A stretch of 64,000 bases of DNA from Frankia casuarinae (GTDB taxonomy: Bacteria; Actinomycetota; Actinomycetes; Frankiales; Frankiaceae), in the NCBI RefSeq assembly GCF_000013345.1, contig NC_007777.1, positions 4,960,001 to 5,024,000 of the forward strand, written 5' to 3'. Shown piece by piece: positions 19,176-27,637 of the stretch. The notes under the pieces are model-generated. The model searched no databases and had not been told where the DNA came from. It saw nothing but the letters and a program-made list of their open reading frames with translations. Both the position numbers and the translations under genes were made by a program. Each line of letters starts with the position of its first letter. Position 1 is the stretch's first letter.

Positions 19176-19281
19176 AAGATCCCTTCGAACGTCCCACGGC
19201 GCGTGGGACCACCTGAAGATGCCTTGCCTTGCTCGCGCCGGGGTCGTTCGTCGGGCAGATGAGCCCGCCAGCGGAACTCGT

Positions 19282-19920
19282 CTACCAGGCTCGCCGTGAC
19301 ATCAACGCTCGCCGTGACGTCAACCCCGGAAAAGGGGAAGCGGGTGGTCCCCGGCGCCGTGCGCCACGGCCAAGGGGGCGAGCGTGCGGTCTCGGCACCC
19401 GCTTCCGAAGGTTGATCTTCACGGTGGGTGGGACAGGCGGAACGACGGCGACGGTCACCGGATACAGCAACAGGGCCACGACGGTGCGCGGCCTCAGTCC
19501 GGCCGCGCACCACACAGCCCGCTCGGAGTGACGAAGCATCAACCCCACACAGCCCACGGCAATGCCATGGGCCGCCGTCATCGGAACATCCAGGCTCGGA
19601 CCGCTGGCCAGGTGGGTGTGCGGATGCGCAAGTACGAAGGTGACATGGAGGGCGATCTGCGTCGCCCCCAGACCCGCGAGCAGCGCAGCGACTCCTCGCT
19701 CGCGGTCCGCGAGCCCGAACGCCACCCGGGTGAGGAGGAGGACCGCAACCAGCATGATCCCAGCGGCTGGCCGCGGCGCCCCGCCAGAGACGTGCGCGGC
19801 CCAGGCCAGACACACCGAGGACGAGGCGAACACGACGGCTCGGCCCAACCGGGCCGTCCCGCTGTCCACCTCGCACTCTGCTGCCACAGCGAGCAAGCTT
19901 GCCATGCCCGCCGCGGTCAT
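19282..19920 (-). CDS. Hypothetical polytopic membrane protein of the copper operon
   Basis: 212 aa from ATG 19920; GTG 19926 is possible, but GGGGGG lies about 7 nt before the ATG. Four to five hydrophobic helices are visible (VVFASSSVCLAWAAHVSG, PAAGIMLVAVLLLTRVAF, LLAGLGATQIALHVTFVLA, VVALLLYPVTVAVVPPV) with a His-rich loop AHPHTHLASGP that could bind metal. The tail is Arg-rich. It precedes the YcnI gene in the same direction, and such membrane proteins are often found there. The exact function is unknown. Confidence 0.65.
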   Translation of the reverse strand: MTAAGMASLLAVAAECEVDSGTARLGRAVVFASSSVCLAWAAHVSGGAPRPAAGIMLVAVLLLTRVAFGLADRERGVAALLAGLGATQIALHVTFVLAHPHTHLASGPSLDVPMTAAHGIAVGCVGLMLRHSERAVWCAAGLRPRTVVALLLYPVTVAVVPPVPPTVKINLRKRVPRPHARPLGRGARRRGPPASPFPGLTSRRALMSRRAW

Positions 19921-20148
19921 GGCCACACCCCCCGGAACCGTGCGATTGGGGTTGATGATCTGGCTGGCGGTCCTGGGCGTCTCGTGGGCAGGGTGACCAT
20001 GAACTTCGCCCCGGGGGTACGCCGCGGGTCGTAATAGGCCTTATGGAGAGCTCGCTCAGTCGCTTCTCGGCGCCAGCCATGGCCGGCCGAGAGCGGAGAC
20101 GCCGATCGCTTCGATCAATGACGGTCGGGCCGGGGTGGTCGGGCCGGG

Positions 20149-21045
20149 TTAGTCGACCTGGGCCTGCTGGCCCGGCGGACGGGCAGGGCCTGGGATCGTC
20201 GCGGACCGGGCGTTGCCGCTCGCGGTATTACTTCCGGTGTTGCTTCGCTGCATACCAGGAACGAGGAGGTCGGCGGACCGAATTGTATTGGGCTGGACGT
20301 CCCTGCGGGTAACGGCCAGGTAGGCGACCAATATAACGATCATGATAGTGGCGCCACCACTGACCGGTCCGTCGCCGAAGCCGACACCGCTGTGCGAGTG
20401 AGGCTTACCGAGCCAGTCGGCGAAGGACGCACCGAGCGGCCGCGTGACGATGTAGGCGAGCCAGAAGGCGACGACCTCGTTCAACCCGAACCGCCACCAG
20501 GCAACCGCGGGCACCGCGATGATCGCCGTGAACACGATGCCCGAGGCCAGAAAGCCCAGGTGCATGGTGGTCGCGGTCACATCGCCGGCCGCGGTGCCCA
20601 GGGCGAAGGTCGCGAGCACCGCCAGCCAGTAGTAAGTCTCCCGGCGGCGGGTCACGATGCTGTGAATCGACAGCGTTCCCTCAGCGCGACGCCAGAGAAA
20701 GAAGACGGTTGCGAGGAGCATGGTATAGAAGATCGCCGAGCCGACATGGCCGATGGGCGGGCCGTCGGCGGCCATGGTGCCGAAGACCGCCACCATCATC
20801 ACGGCGAACCAGTAGACGGGGGCGAAATAGCGCCGGGCGCGGAACTGCAGCCATAGCGCGACCGTGAACCCGACGGTACCGATGACAGCTGCGAGTACCA
20901 AGTTGACATGCGCAAGGTAGTCTGCGGTCGCCTCACCCATGCCGGTGGTCAGAATCTTCACCACCCAGAACAGAGCCGTGATTTCCGGCACTTTAGGCGC
21001 AAGGGGCTCCCGCGCGCGGGTCCGACTGTGCGATGAAGGCGGCAT
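20149..21045 (-). CDS. COG4705-like membrane protein
   Basis: 298 aa from ATG 21045 (MPPSSHSRTRAREPLAPKVP); an upstream ATG at 21210 would add 55 residues with no family look. KVPEITALFWVVKILTTGMG and ATADYL match the internal-repeat pattern of COG4705 membrane proteins, with about seven helices and a later related repeat (FGLNEVVAFWLAYIVTRPLG, SFADWLGKP). The role is not established. A Ser/Asn-rich cytoplasmic tail ends the protein. The gap 19921-20148 contains only a short frame that stops at 19917, overlapping the next start. Confidence 0.7.
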   Translation of the reverse strand: MPPSSHSRTRAREPLAPKVPEITALFWVVKILTTGMGEATADYLAHVNLVLAAVIGTVGFTVALWLQFRARRYFAPVYWFAVMMVAVFGTMAADGPPIGHVGSAIFYTMLLATVFFLWRRAEGTLSIHSIVTRRRETYYWLAVLATFALGTAAGDVTATTMHLGFLASGIVFTAIIAVPAVAWWRFGLNEVVAFWLAYIVTRPLGASFADWLGKPHSHSGVGFGDGPVSGGATIMIVILVAYLAVTRRDVQPNTIRSADLLVPGMQRSNTGSNTASGNARSATIPGPARPPGQQAQVD

Positions 21046-21530
21046 CGATATGCTTTCTGACTCGATGGGTGCCGGATCGAGGAAGTTTAGAGCAGGCACG
21101 GTGGACACGGGGCTCCCGGCTACACGTCGGGGACCTGCGTCGAGCCCACGCTGCCATCCCGCCGATGTGAAGAGGGTGTGAGGCAGTGTCCCGACGTCGA
21201 GCGGCCTCACTTAGCACAGAAAAAGCCACTATATCCCGCCAGGAACCCGCCACCGGCACACGGGATCGATCCCACTGCTCCAACCAGACCCGCCCGGCTG
21301 GACAGGGGCCGGCCGGCCCGGGTCCATGATCATCTTCATGGTTACCGGCAGACGGAGATGACCCGCTTCTGCGCGTGCCGCTGCGAGTGGTGGAGGGCTT
21401 CCTCAACTCCGACGTCGCGGAACCGGCAATGCCGTGGACGCGCATCTTTCCTGCCGGGGCGGCATTCCACGCCCGGGACCTCCCTCGCCTGTTACGATTC
21501 CTAATCGAAAGATCGGGAGTGGAGGTAGGA
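21046..21530. other. Divergent intergenic region
   Basis: About 485 bp between a minus-strand membrane-protein gene and a plus-strand flavoprotein gene. ORFs inside lack coding bias. The only clear element is the strong ribosome site GGAGGTAGGA directly before ATG 21531. Promoters for both genes must be here, but none can be pointed to with confidence. Confidence 0.3.
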
Positions 21531-23207
21531 ATGCCTGTACAGCGGGACCATGCCGTCATCGTCGGCGGAGGTATTGCGGGACTCACCGCGGCGCGCGTGC
21601 TGAGCGAACACTTCGCCGCGGTCACCATTCTCGACCGAGACGCCCTGCCGACAACCGTCGAAGAACGGCGCAACGTCCCGCAGGCGCCTCATCTGCACGG
21701 CCTGCTGTTCGGCGGCGCATCGGCGCTCGACGAACTCTACGGCGGCTTCACGGTCGCGATGACCGACCAGGGCGCGCCGCCGTATGACCCGCAACGCGAC
21801 GTCGCCTACTTCTTTCCCGAAGGCTGGATCCGGCGTGCGCCATCCGACATGCGGTCCGTGTTCGGCACGCGGGCCCTGACCGAGCACACCATCCGGACGC
21901 TGACCCGCCGGCTACCGAACGTCCGGTTCCGCCACGCCGAGACCATCGGCCTGCGCAGGGCCGGCGGCGACCGGGTAGACGCGGTCGTGTGCGACGACCT
22001 CGACGGTCTGGGCGGACTGATCGAGGCCGAGCTTGTGGTGGACGCCGGCGGCCGCGCATCTCGCTCCCCGCACTGGCTCGCCGACGCCGGGTTCGACGCC
22101 CCGCCGGAGTCGACGGTGCAACCGTTCCTCGGTTACGCCACCGTGCACTGCCACTTGCCCGAGGATGCCCTACCGGGAGACCTACGGGCAGTGTGCGCGC
22201 CACCGGCACCGCACAACACCAGAGGTGCGTTCCTCCTGCCGGAGGAGAACAACCTCTATGGCCTCATGGCCGTCGGGACCAGCCGTGACTTCCCGCCCGG
22301 CGACCCGGCGGGCTTCGACGAGTTTCTCCGGACCGCCGTCACCCCCGTCCTGCACGAGATGTGGCAACGTGCCGAGCCCGTCACCGACATCAGGACGACG
22401 AGGATGTCAGTGAATCGGCTCCGCCGCTGGAACGAGCTGGCTCGGCGGCCACAGGGGTTCATCGCGGTCGGCGACGCGGTGGCCGTATACAACCCGGTGT
22501 ACGGCCAAGGCATGACCGCGGCCGTCCTGCAGGCGGTGGCCTTGCGCGACCGCCTGCGTCAGGCGGACGATCTGGACACGGCCGTCGAGCGTCTCCACGA
22601 CGACGTCATGGCCGTCACCTCGTTCGCCTGGCAGGCCGCGACCGCATCCGACCTGGTCTTTCCCGTGACGGAAAGCCGTAATATGCCCGCCCCGACACCC
22701 GAAGAGCGGGCGGGCGCACAATACCTGGGCATGGTGCGCGCCACCGCCGTCGACGACGCTTACGTCGCGGGCGAATTCTACCGGGCGCTGGGCTTGATCC
22801 GGCCCGAGTTCCTCCTCGCTGACGAGGTCCGCACCCGAGTCGAACGGTGGGTGGCGGACCCGCCGGCTCCGACCGACGACCTGTCGCGCCCGCCTGCGTG
22901 GGCCGATGCCGATCCACCGACACGGAGTCGGCCGCCGTCGGGCACTGCCGCCGTCGGGCACTGCCGCCGTCGGGCACTGAGGAATGACGGGCGGCGGATC
23001 CCGGGTAGGAAAGCACCCCCAGCCACTCGAAGGCGCCTTCGAGTACTCCTCTACCGCGGACATCCCGAGGGTGGGGTGCTTTCCATCGTTGGACGGCGCC
23101 CCACCCTCCGGTCTGCCTCGGCGGCTACGCCCCGGCGAACGGCTGCTGCCCGCCGAACCGCTGCCCGGCCTGCTCCGCCCCGGCCTGCTCCGCTTGGCCC
23201 GCGGTAA
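21531..23207 (+). CDS. FAD-dependent monooxygenase / geranylgeranyl-reductase-like flavoprotein
   Basis: 558 aa as read. The FAD-binding GxGxxG is in HAVIVGGGIAGLTAARVL. RNVPQAPHLHGLL is typical of actinomycete FAD oxidoreductases that lie near polyketide or terpenoid genes. The second FAD motif is FIAVGDAVAVYNPVYGQGM. The catalytic fold ends at about residue 465. The remaining 90 residues are low-complexity and arise because three 16-bp repeats (22931-22978) shift the frame past a stop. They also overlap the convergent neighbour's end and a hairpin, so they are probably not native. Substrate unknown. Confidence 0.75.
   Translation: MPVQRDHAVIVGGGIAGLTAARVLSEHFAAVTILDRDALPTTVEERRNVPQAPHLHGLLFGGASALDELYGGFTVAMTDQGAPPYDPQRDVAYFFPEGWIRRAPSDMRSVFGTRALTEHTIRTLTRRLPNVRFRHAETIGLRRAGGDRVDAVVCDDLDGLGGLIEAELVVDAGGRASRSPHWLADAGFDAPPESTVQPFLGYATVHCHLPEDALPGDLRAVCAPPAPHNTRGAFLLPEENNLYGLMAVGTSRDFPPGDPAGFDEFLRTAVTPVLHEMWQRAEPVTDIRTTRMSVNRLRRWNELARRPQGFIAVGDAVAVYNPVYGQGMTAAVLQAVALRDRLRQADDLDTAVERLHDDVMAVTSFAWQAATASDLVFPVTESRNMPAPTPEERAGAQYLGMVRATAVDDAYVAGEFYRALGLIRPEFLLADEVRTRVERWVADPPAPTDDLSRPPAWADADPPTRSRPPSGTAAVGHCRRRALRNDGRRIPGRKAPPATRRRLRVLLYRGHPEGGVLSIVGRRPTLRSASAATPRRTAAARRTAARPAPPRPAPLGPR
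22931..22978 (+). repeat. Three perfect 16-bp tandem repeats
   Basis: GCCGCCGTCGGGCACT is repeated three times without change. Because 16 is not a multiple of three, copy number decides the reading frame of the flavoprotein. Three copies read through; with two copies the frame meets TGA right after the array, and with one copy it meets TGA a few codons later. Confidence 0.9.
23008..23084. terminator. Large nested inverted repeat, probable bidirectional terminator
   Basis: The outer arms GGAAAGCACCCC (23008-23019) and GGGGTGCTTTCC (23073-23084) are exact complements. Inside lies the perfect 18-bp palindrome CTCGAAGGCGCCTTCGAG (23026-23043). It sits between two convergent genes, the natural place for a shared terminator. 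No U-tract follows, so a structural RNA or a small mobile-element relic is also possible. Confidence 0.6.
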
Positions 23208-23619
23208 ACGGCTGCTGCCCGCCGAACCGCTGCCCGGCCTGCTCCGCCCCGGCCTGCTCCGCCCCGGCCTGCTCGGCCACGGACTGCTCCGCTTGGCCCC
23301 CGGCCCCCGGCTGCTCGGCCGCGGCTGGCGCTGGGGCCTGCTCGGCTGTGGCCGCCGCCGCGGCGGTGGGTTGCGCCGCCGGACCGGTGCCGGCGCCCGC
23401 CGCAACACCCACCAGCTCGCGTATCCTGCTTTCTACATACCTGTCGCTGTAGTGCGACCTGTCGGCGATGCGCTGAACAAGGTCGTCAACGCTCGAGGCT
23501 GCGTCCAGGTCCGACGAGTTTACCTCGGCGAACTGGTCAAGGATCTGGTATCGGATCTGCTGCCAGTTCTGCCGCAGCACGCGCTCCACCTGCTGCGCTT
23601 CCTGCTGATTCATTATCAT
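23125..23619 (-). CDS. CsbD-like N-terminal domain with Gln/Ala/Gly repeat tail
   Basis: 164 aa; the start is taken at ATG 23619, and ATG 23613 is equally possible. The N-terminal 70 residues (VLRQNWQQIRYQILDQF, VDDLVQRIADRSHYS, YVESRIRELVGVA) resemble CsbD-type stress proteins in spacing of Trp, Ile and Leu. The rest is disordered, with AEQAGAEQAGQRFGGQQPF repeated twice. It is convergent with the flavoprotein. A stress role is a weak inference. Confidence 0.55.
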   Translation of the reverse strand: MIMNQQEAQQVERVLRQNWQQIRYQILDQFAEVNSSDLDAASSVDDLVQRIADRSHYSDRYVESRIRELVGVAAGAGTGPAAQPTAAAAATAEQAPAPAAAEQPGAGGQAEQSVAEQAGAEQAGAEQAGQRFGGQQPFTAGQAEQAGAEQAGQRFGGQQPFAGA

Positions 23620-23820
23620 CACTCTACCCCGGTCGGGCATCCGTCCCACGGCTGAGCCTATGACGCGGGCAGAGACTGTCAACCGCAGAAACCACCATCC
23701 GCGGCCAGGGCCACGCGGCAGGACAAGCGACGACGAAAGCGCCGGCTGACGGATATTTCTTATCAACGGGGAAGAAAGGAAATATCCCGGCCGTTGAGGT
23801 GGGTCCTGGTTGATTCTTGG

Positions 23821-25797
23821 TCAGGTCGAAGAGTTGAGGGCATCTCGGACTTTGGCGAGCAGGACCCGTTCGGAGAAGGGCTTTTCGAGCAGGATGACAC
23901 CGGGATCAAGTTTCCCCTGGGTGGCGAGGACCGGGTGGGCGTAGCCGGACATGTAGAGCACCCGGATTTCGGGGCGGGTGGAGCGGATCCGGCTGGCGAG
24001 TTCCTTGCCCTGCAGGCGCGGCATGATGACGTCGGTCAGCAGCAGGTGGATGGGGCCGGGGTGGTCGGCTGCGAGGGGGAGGGCCTCGTCGGCGGAGGTA
24101 GCGGTGAGGACCTGGTAGCCGTTGCGGGCAAGCAGGCGGCGGGTGACCTCGAGGATGGCGGGCTGGTCCTCGACGAGCAGGACGGTCTCGCCCGCGTGTG
24201 CTGGAGTGCCGGTCGTGGTGTCCGGCTGACCGGCGGCGTCCGTGGTGATGGCGGCGGTGGCGGGGAGCAGGCAGCGAATGGTGGTGCCAACCCCGGGTTC
24301 GGAGTAGATGTCGGTGTTTCCGCCGGCCTGGCTGATGATCCCGTAGACGGTGGCGAGGCCGAGGCCGGAGCCTTCCCCCTTGGGTTTCGTGGTGAAGAAC
24401 GGTTCGAAGACCCGGGCAAGGACCTCCGGGGGCATGCCGGTGCCGCTGTCGGAGACGCGGATCCGGGCATGCGGGCCGGCTTTCACGCCCGGGCGTTCGC
24501 CCGCGTAGTCCGGATCGATCGTGATGTTGGCGGTGTCGATGGTCAGCACGCCGCCGTCGGGCATGGCGTCGCGGGCGTTGACGGCAAGGTTGGTCAGGAC
24601 CTGTTCGATCTGGCCGGGGTCGGCCAGGATGGGCCACAGCTCGGGTTGCAGATGAATGTGCAGCTCGATGTGTTCGCCCAGGGTGCGGTGCAGCAGGTTC
24701 TCCAGGTCGGTGACGACCTGGTTGAGGTCGAGTACCCGGGGCTGCACGGTTTCGCGGCGGCCGAAGGTGAGGAGCTGGTGGGTGAGGGCGGTGGCGCGGT
24801 CGGCGGCGCGTTGGATCTGTTCGATGTCGCGCAGCACGTCGCTCCACCGTCCGCCCGCGGTCTGTGTGGCGGCAGCCTGGGCGACCTCCTCGGCGACGAA
24901 CGAGGCATAGTTGATGACGACGCCGAGGAGGTTGTTGAAGTCGTGCGCCACCCCGCCGGCGAGCTGGCCGAGGCTTTCCAACCGCTGGGACTGGTGGAGC
25001 TGGGCCTCGAAGTTGCGGCGTTGCGCCTCGACGCGCAACCGTTCCCCCTCGGCCTGGGCTTCGAGGCGGTCGGTGACGTCCCGGACCGCCGCGGAGACGA
25101 GTATTCCCTCCTCGGTCTCCAGCGGGCTGAGACTGATTTCCACGGGGAACTCGCTGCCGTTGCGGCGGCGGGCGGCGAGCTGGAGGCCGGCACCCATCGG
25201 CCGGGGGCGGGGGGCGGCGAAGTAGCGGTTCCGATGATCAGGATGGACGGCGCGGACACCGACCGGGATGAGGATCTCGACCGGTTGGCCGACCAGCTCG
25301 TCGCGGGTGTAGCCGAACAGCCGCTCGGCCTGCGCGTTGACCAGGACGATCTGTCCATCGGGGCGGACTCCGATGATCGCGTCGGGCGCGGCTTCCAGCA
25401 GGCCGCGGAACTTCGCCTCCGCCCGTTTGCGGTCGGTCACGTCACGCACGGCCGCGGAGACAATCGTTCCCTCCTCGGTCTCCAACGGGCTGAGACTGAT
25501 CTCGGCGGGGAACTCGCTGCCGTCGCGGCGGCGCCCGGCCAGTTCCATGCCGGCACCCATCGGGCGCGGCCGGGGATCGGCGAAGTAGCGGTTCCGATGA
25601 TCAGGATGGACGGCGCGGACACCGACCGGGATGAGGATCTCGACCGGTTGGCCGACCAGCTCGTCGCGGGTGTAGCCGAACAGCCGCTCGGCCTGCGTAT
25701 TGACCAGGACGATGGCCCCGTCGTCCCGGACGGCGACGATCGCGTCCGGTGCCGCCTCCAACAGACCGCTGGCCAGGTCTGAGGAACCCTTCACCAC
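23821..25797 (-). CDS. Hybrid sensor histidine kinase, PAS-PAS-HK-receiver
   Basis: 658 aa, no membrane segment. There are two almost identical PAS domains (LLEAAPDAI...[15 protein letters not shown]...RDVTDR), a HisKA box with the phosphorylated His ([17 protein letters not shown]), a HATPase domain (N box [11 protein letters not shown] boxes [11 protein letters not shown] and [13 protein letters not shown]) and a C-terminal receiver with the acceptor Asp in [13 protein letters not shown]. It is a soluble signal-sensing kinase with built-in phosphotransfer. No partner regulator gene is adjacent. Confidence 0.92.
   Translation of the reverse strand: MVKGSSDLASGLLEAAPDAIVAVRDDGAIVLVNTQAERLFGYTRDELVGQPVEILIPVGVRAVHPDHRNRYFADPRPRPMGAGMELAGRRRDGSEFPAEISLSPLETEEGTIVSAAVRDVTDRKRAEAKFRGLLEAAPDAIIGVRPDGQIVLVNAQAERLFGYTRDELVGQPVEILIPVGVRAVHPDHRNRYFAAPRPRPMGAGLQLAARRRNGSEFPVEISLSPLETEEGILVSAAVRDVTDRLEAQAEGERLRVEAQRRNFEAQLHQSQRLESLGQLAGGVAHDFNNLLGVVINYASFVAEEVAQAAATQTAGGRWSDVLRDIEQIQRAADRATALTHQLLTFGRRETVQPRVLDLNQVVTDLENLLHRTLGEHIELHIHLQPELWPILADPGQIEQVLTNLAVNARDAMPDGGVLTIDTANITIDPDYAGERPGVKAGPHARIRVSDSGTGMPPEVLARVFEPFFTTKPKGEGSGLGLATVYGIISQAGGNTDIYSEPGVGTTIRCLLPATAAITTDAAGQPDTTTGTPAHAGETVLLVEDQPAILEVTRRLLARNGYQVLTATSADEALPLAADHPGPIHLLLTDVIMPRLQGKELASRIRSTRPEIRVLYMSGYAHPVLATQGKLDPGVILLEKPFSERVLLAKVRDALNSST
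25215..25697 (-). repeat. Recent PAS-domain tandem duplication (120-bp perfect copies)
   Basis: Positions 25215-25334 and 25578-25697 are identical over 120 bp, with a period of 363 bp (121 codons, one PAS domain). Flanking parts of the two PAS units are also very similar but carry substitutions. The pattern shows a recent in-frame duplication or gene conversion within the kinase gene. Confidence 0.85.
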
Positions 25798-26082
25798 ATC
25801 ACCACGATCGGTAATCGGACCGACTCTTTAAGTGAGGCGGAGTGGACCGTAGCACAGATGCCGACCCCCCGTGCCGACCCGTGCCAACCCGCCACCGTGG
25901 TTCACCGCTTATGCGTGCCTTCTCCCGGAGGACCGACCTGATCGGCTTGGTGGGATCCCGGCGGGTGGTTTTGAGGCTCAGGTGGGTGGTTTTGAGGCGC
26001 CGGTGGATCGGGAAGCCATCTGATGGCGTAACACTCGGCCTCGGCGGCACGTTCTCGGCGGCGGCGCCCCGGGCCGATCCCG

Positions 26083-26253
26083 GGCGCCGACCAGGAAGCC
26101 GAGGTCAGCGTGGCAGTGCCGCCGAGGCCGACCGACCGGGAGCGGGCGCTGTTCGGAGAACTGGCGGCCACCTGGACCTTCGACCCGAGGAACTCCGACC
26201 TGAGGAACTCCGACCCCAGAAAGTCCGATCCGAGCAAGGGATCCCGGCGATGA
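26083..26253 (+). pseudogene. DnaJ/CbpA C-terminal remnant
   Basis: The frame ending at TGA 26251 reads DQEAEVSVAVPPRPTDRERA, then LFGELAATWTFDPR, the usual end of actinomycete DnaJ-like co-chaperones. It is followed by a short repeat (NSDLRNSDPRKSDPSK). No J domain or zinc/peptide-binding domain is found upstream (25800-26080), so most of the gene is gone. The stop overlaps the next ATG, showing the original translational coupling. Confidence 0.6.
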
Positions 26254-26480
26254 CCACTCCATTCCCGTCGCGGCAGCGGACGGCGCCGTCGACCACCCGG
26301 CCGCGTTACCCGCTGGCACCAGCCCGGAAGCTGACCGTGGAGACGGTCGCCAGCCGCGGCGGGCTGCATCCCGACCTGGTCCACCGGTTCGTGGCACTCG
26401 GCCTGCTGGAGGCCTCCCGCGACGCCGAACTGGTCGTCAGCTGTCAGGCAGCGGACGCACGGCACGGGCTCGCCGCCTGA
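26250..26480 (+). CDS. CbpM/MerR-like chaperone modulator
   Basis: 76 aa, start ATG 26250 coupled to the DnaJ remnant by ATGA. TVETVASRGGLHPDLVHRFVALGLLEAS matches the MerR-like HTH of CbpM-type modulators that sit next to dnaJ/cbpA genes. With its partner truncated it may be a leftover. The region 25800-26080 before it shows no gene. Confidence 0.6.
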   Translation: MTTPFPSRQRTAPSTTRPRYPLAPARKLTVETVASRGGLHPDLVHRFVALGLLEASRDAELVVSCQAADARHGLAA

Positions 26481-26484
26481 ACCC

Positions 26485-26575
26485 CGACCCCGGGGGCCGG
26501 CCGGCCCCCTCCAGGCCGGCCGGCCCCCTCCAGGCCGGCCGGGGCCCTCCTGGCCTGCCGGGGCCCTCCTGGGAC
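26485..26575. terminator. GC-rich imperfect repeats between convergent genes
   Basis: GGCCGGCCGGCCCCCTCCA occurs twice in tandem, followed by two related GGGGCCCTCCTGG blocks. The sequence is highly self-complementary (GGCCGGCC) and lies between the ends of two convergent genes, so it probably terminates both transcripts. Confidence 0.45.
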
Positions 26576-26584
26576 ACCTACCGG

Positions 26585-27550
26585 TCAGCGACGAACCGAC
26601 GGCGCCACGCTAGCGCCGAGACCGGTGCCGCCCGGCCCGGCGGCCGCACCCACACCCGCGCTCGGCCCCACCCCGACGCCAAGACCCGCACCACCCGGCC
26701 CCGCGGTCGTACCCACGCCCGCACCCGGAACCTGCGCGCCGGCACCCGTGCCGCCCGGCCCGGCGGCCGCACCCACACCCGCACTCGGCCCCACCCCGAC
26801 GCCAAGACCCGCACCACCCGGCCCCGCGGCCGCACCCACACCCGCACTCGGCCCCACCCCGACGCCAAGACCCGCACCACCCGGCCCGGCACCCACACCC
26901 ACGCCCGCACCCGGAACCCGCGCGCCGGCACCCGTGCCGCCCGGCCCGGCGGCCGCACCCACCCCGGCGCTGGCCTCGGCCCGCAGGGCCTTCGCGCAGA
27001 AGGCGCCGACCTGGTCACTGCCGCCAGCGGCAGTGACCAGCGCGTTCAGGTCCGGGGAACTGAGAGCCGCGCCGGCGTCGGCCGTGTAGGTATGGCACAG
27101 CGCGAGCAGGGACGCCGAGACGGACGCACCGGCGCTCGGCACTGAGACCCGCGGCGCGGTCACCTCGGCGGAGGGCGTAGCCACCGGGGACACAGCGGCG
27201 CTGCCACCTACACCGGGGACGGGCAGTACTCCTGTGCCGGCGGCGGCGGCGACGCCTCCGACGGCCGTGGCCGCGACCGCCACGGCGGCGACCTTCGCGG
27301 TCAGGAACTTCGCGAGCAACAACTTGGACATGGGCTCTCTCCGCGGCTGGGTGACGTGAGCGAGACGCGCCTCCCGGAAAGCGGCCACAGCCGCTTCCTC
27401 ACCGTCGAGCTCGCCCTCGCGGGCCGGAGCGGCCACGGCGGCGAGCAGATCGGCAAGGGGATCCGCACCGGCCCCCGCATTGACCGGGCCGCCGCGAAGC
27501 ATCCGCTCCGCGGCGCCCCGGCCGATCCGACGGGGTCGGTGTGTGCTCAT
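26585..27550 (-). CDS. Putative anti-sigma-type partner with one membrane helix and Gly-rich repeats
   Basis: 321 aa. The cytoplasmic N-terminus (DPLADLLAAVAAPAREGELD, then EEAAVAAFREARLA) is a pattern often encoded after actinomycete ECF sigma genes. A hydrophobic segment (FLTAKVAAVAVAATAVGGVA) follows. The outer part has CHTYTADAG and AFCAKALRAEA, then a Gly/Ala/Val/Pro repeat tail with a 21-residue unit (GAGLGVGVGPSAGVGAAAGPG, 63 bp) in several copies. It is downstream of the sigma gene by 87 bp. Anti-sigma activity is inferred from context only. Confidence 0.6.
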   Translation of the reverse strand: MSTHRPRRIGRGAAERMLRGGPVNAGAGADPLADLLAAVAAPAREGELDGEEAAVAAFREARLAHVTQPRREPMSKLLLAKFLTAKVAAVAVAATAVGGVAAAAGTGVLPVPGVGGSAAVSPVATPSAEVTAPRVSVPSAGASVSASLLALCHTYTADAGAALSSPDLNALVTAAGGSDQVGAFCAKALRAEASAGVGAAAGPGGTGAGARVPGAGVGVGAGPGGAGLGVGVGPSAGVGAAAGPGGAGLGVGVGPSAGVGAAAGPGGTGAGAQVPGAGVGTTAGPGGAGLGVGVGPSAGVGAAAGPGGTGLGASVAPSVRR

Positions 27551-27581
27551 CTCACGTCCTTCAGCGTCGAAGCCCTCACCG

Positions 27582-27626
27582 GTGTTACACCTGGCCGTGT
27601 TACACCTGGCCGTGTTGCACTTGGCC
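27582..27626. repeat. Three 15-bp direct repeats between sigma gene and partner
   Basis: GTGTTACACCTGGCC occurs twice exactly and once with two changes (GTGTTGCACTTGGCC), head to tail, in the 87-bp gap between the sigma factor gene and its downstream partner. It may be a binding site array or simple slippage product. Confidence 0.6.
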
Positions 27627-27637
27627 GGAGCCCATGG

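Noticed and set aside
19109..20080. 323-codon minus ORF overlapping the copper-operon membrane protein
   Set aside because: Out-of-frame shadow with Arg/Ser/Pro-rich random composition; the hydrophobic helices are in the other frame.
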